Positions 37,172-37,933 of a stretch of DNA of 37,933 bases are shown here, piece after piece. Within the stretch, counting starts at the first letter, position 1, and every line of letters begins with the position of its first letter. The notes beneath the pieces are model-generated. The model saw only the letters and a program-made list of their open reading frames with translations. It was not told where the DNA came from and did not search any database. A program made the translations under genes and the position numbers. Source of the stretch: Planctomycetaceae bacterium (GTDB taxonomy: Bacteria; Planctomycetota; Planctomycetia; Planctomycetales; Planctomycetaceae); assembly GCA_028284885.1 (NCBI GenBank), contig JANQQW010000057.1:1-37933 (forward strand), given 5' to 3'.

Positions 37172-37251
37172 CAGGAATGAGAACTGGGGACTGGGAACTT
37201 GGAAACAAGGAGCCCCCTCGGCCAGTCCCCAGTCCCCAGTTCTGAATCCTG
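37172..37251. repeat. Palindromic GGGGACTGG-type repeat between ribE and kdsA
   Basis: The arm 37172-37202 (GAACTGGGGACTGGG) is a near-perfect reverse complement of 37222-37251 (CCCCAGTCCCCAGTTC), separated by about 19 bases. It lies in the 398-base divergent gap 37008-37405. Strings of this kind recur, from memory, in planctomycete genomes. Confidence 0.75.
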
Positions 37252-37331
37252 AGTACCGATGGTTGCCGCGTTGCCGCGGACACCGTGTCGTCCAACTCGC
37301 GACGTCGTTTCGACGTACGAGGGTTGGCGAA

Positions 37332-37360
37332 TTGGAAACGCGTTCCGCATCGCCTACGCT
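37332..37360 (+). promoter_or_regulatory. Possible promoter for kdsA
   Basis: TTGGAA (37332-37337) and TACGCT (37355-37360) are separated by 17 bases, about 45 bases before the kdsA ATG. The matches to consensus are partial (four and three of six). Confidence 0.3.
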
Positions 37361-37405
37361 GTCGCCCGTTCGAGACCTCCCAGCCGTTCGATCCGCGAGT
37401 CCGCC

Positions 37406-37933
37406 ATGCCGAACAATCCGATTCGCATCGGCGACCACGAGTGCGGGACCGGGCGGCCGCTGCTGTTCGTCGCGGGGCCGTGCGTCATCGAGAGCGAGAC
37501 ACTCGTCCTCGACGTCGCGAGGCGGTTGCAGGACGTCGTCGGCGAGCTGGACGCCGGTCTCGTCTTCAAGGCGAGTTTCGACAAGGCGAACCGCACCAGC
37601 CTGGAGAGCTACCGCGGTCCCGGCTTGGAGAAGGGGCTCGAGGCACTTGCCAAGGTCCGCGAGGCGACGGGGTTGCCGGTGACGACCGACGTGCACCTCC
37701 CCGAGCAGTGCGGGCCAGCGGCGGAGGTCTGTTCGATTCTCCAGATCCCCGCCTTCCTCGCCCGGCAGACCGACTTGTTGGTCGCGGCGGCCGAGGCGAC
37801 GGCGAGGCACGGCGGCGTCGTCAACGTGAAGAAGCCGCAGTTCGTCGCCCCGCCGGACACGGTCCACTGCGTCAAGAAGGTCGTGGCGGTCGGCAGCCCC
37901 AACGTCATGCTGACCGAACGGGGCACCACCTTC
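37406..37933 (+). CDS. kdsA: 3-deoxy-8-phosphooctulonate synthase (partial, cut by the window end)
   Basis: The 176 codons seen run off the window edge. The protein condenses phosphoenolpyruvate with arabinose 5-phosphate to make Kdo 8-phosphate, the first dedicated step to Kdo of LPS. Motifs: [11 protein letters not shown] (residues 21-31), [49 protein letters not shown] and LTERGTTF. Cys26 in AGPC matches the metal-ligand Cys of the metal-dependent class (A. aeolicus type), where the E. coli type has Asn. The start is the ATG at 37406, in frame with all motifs; I see no clear ribosome site. Cytoplasmic. Confidence 0.95.
   Translation, partial: MPNNPIRIGDHECGTGRPLLFVAGPCVIESETLVLDVARRLQDVVGELDAGLVFKASFDKANRTSLESYRGPGLEKGLEALAKVREATGLPVTTDVHLPEQCGPAAEVCSILQIPAFLARQTDLLVAAAEATARHGGVVNVKKPQFVAPPDTVHCVKKVVAVGSPNVMLTERGTTF

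Noticed and set aside
37008-37405. FMN riboswitch before ribE
   Set aside because: The conserved RFN strings are not seen on the minus strand; the gap instead holds a palindromic repeat.

Overview
This 37.9 kb window is high-GC bacterial chromosome, almost certainly from a planctomycete (Planctomycetota). The best markers are a large secreted protein with a planctomycete-type haem motif followed by DUF1549 and DUF1553 (22695-25856), a secreted DUF1080 protein with its own CxxCH motif (103-1182), a Ser/Pro-repeat exported protein with TPR-like repeats, and many palindromic intergenic repeats. A kdsA gene at the right edge implies Kdo synthesis and so an outer membrane with LPS. Genus or species cannot be told from the sequence alone.

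Layout, left to right. 103-4229 (+): DUF1080 protein, an AT-richer membrane ORFan, an inositol-monophosphatase-family enzyme, a THUMP-type rRNA methyltransferase and a small ORFan. 4392-8066 (-): a compact run of SDR oxidoreductase, cupin, dapB, a single-pass membrane protein and an ExeA-type AAA ATPase. 8302-9270 (+): a coiled-coil membrane ORFan. 9450-11489 (-): ftsH, with a triple-arm hairpin just past its stop. 11774-15923 (+): dxr and rseP, overlapping and translationally coupled, then a WD40 protein. 15928-18720 (-): a YfhO-type membrane protein, meeting the WD40 gene with a 4-base gap. 18870-19664 (+): a methyltransferase. 19761-25856 (-): the repeat-rich TPR protein, an SDR and the cytochrome/DUF1553 protein, with a possible small gene at 21482-21739 (+). 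26066-27151 (+): queG. 27306-29315 (-): a small membrane ORFan and rodA. 29799-32791 (+): a polytopic membrane protein coupled to an anchored soluble protein. 32808-37007 (-): ribE, rsmA, guaB and an exported Pro/Glu-rich protein. 37406 to the edge (+): kdsA, cut off by the window.

Most recognisable genes are core metabolism or envelope maintenance: lysine/peptidoglycan precursor (dapB), isoprenoids (dxr), membrane proteolysis (ftsH, rseP), cell elongation (rodA), Kdo (kdsA), riboflavin (ribE), GMP (guaB), and rRNA or tRNA modification (rsmA, rlmL-like, queG). Between them lie at least four AT-richer singletons with no recognisable family. The intergenic spaces hold several families of imperfect palindromes, and one of these has entered the 3' end of rsmA. 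I found no rRNA, tRNA, CRISPR array, transposase or phage gene.

The best candidates for something undescribed are the ExeA-like ATPase plus single-pass partner (4392-6008), the coupled polytopic/anchored protein pair (29799-32791), the CxxCH-DUF1080 fusion, and the palindromic repeat families.
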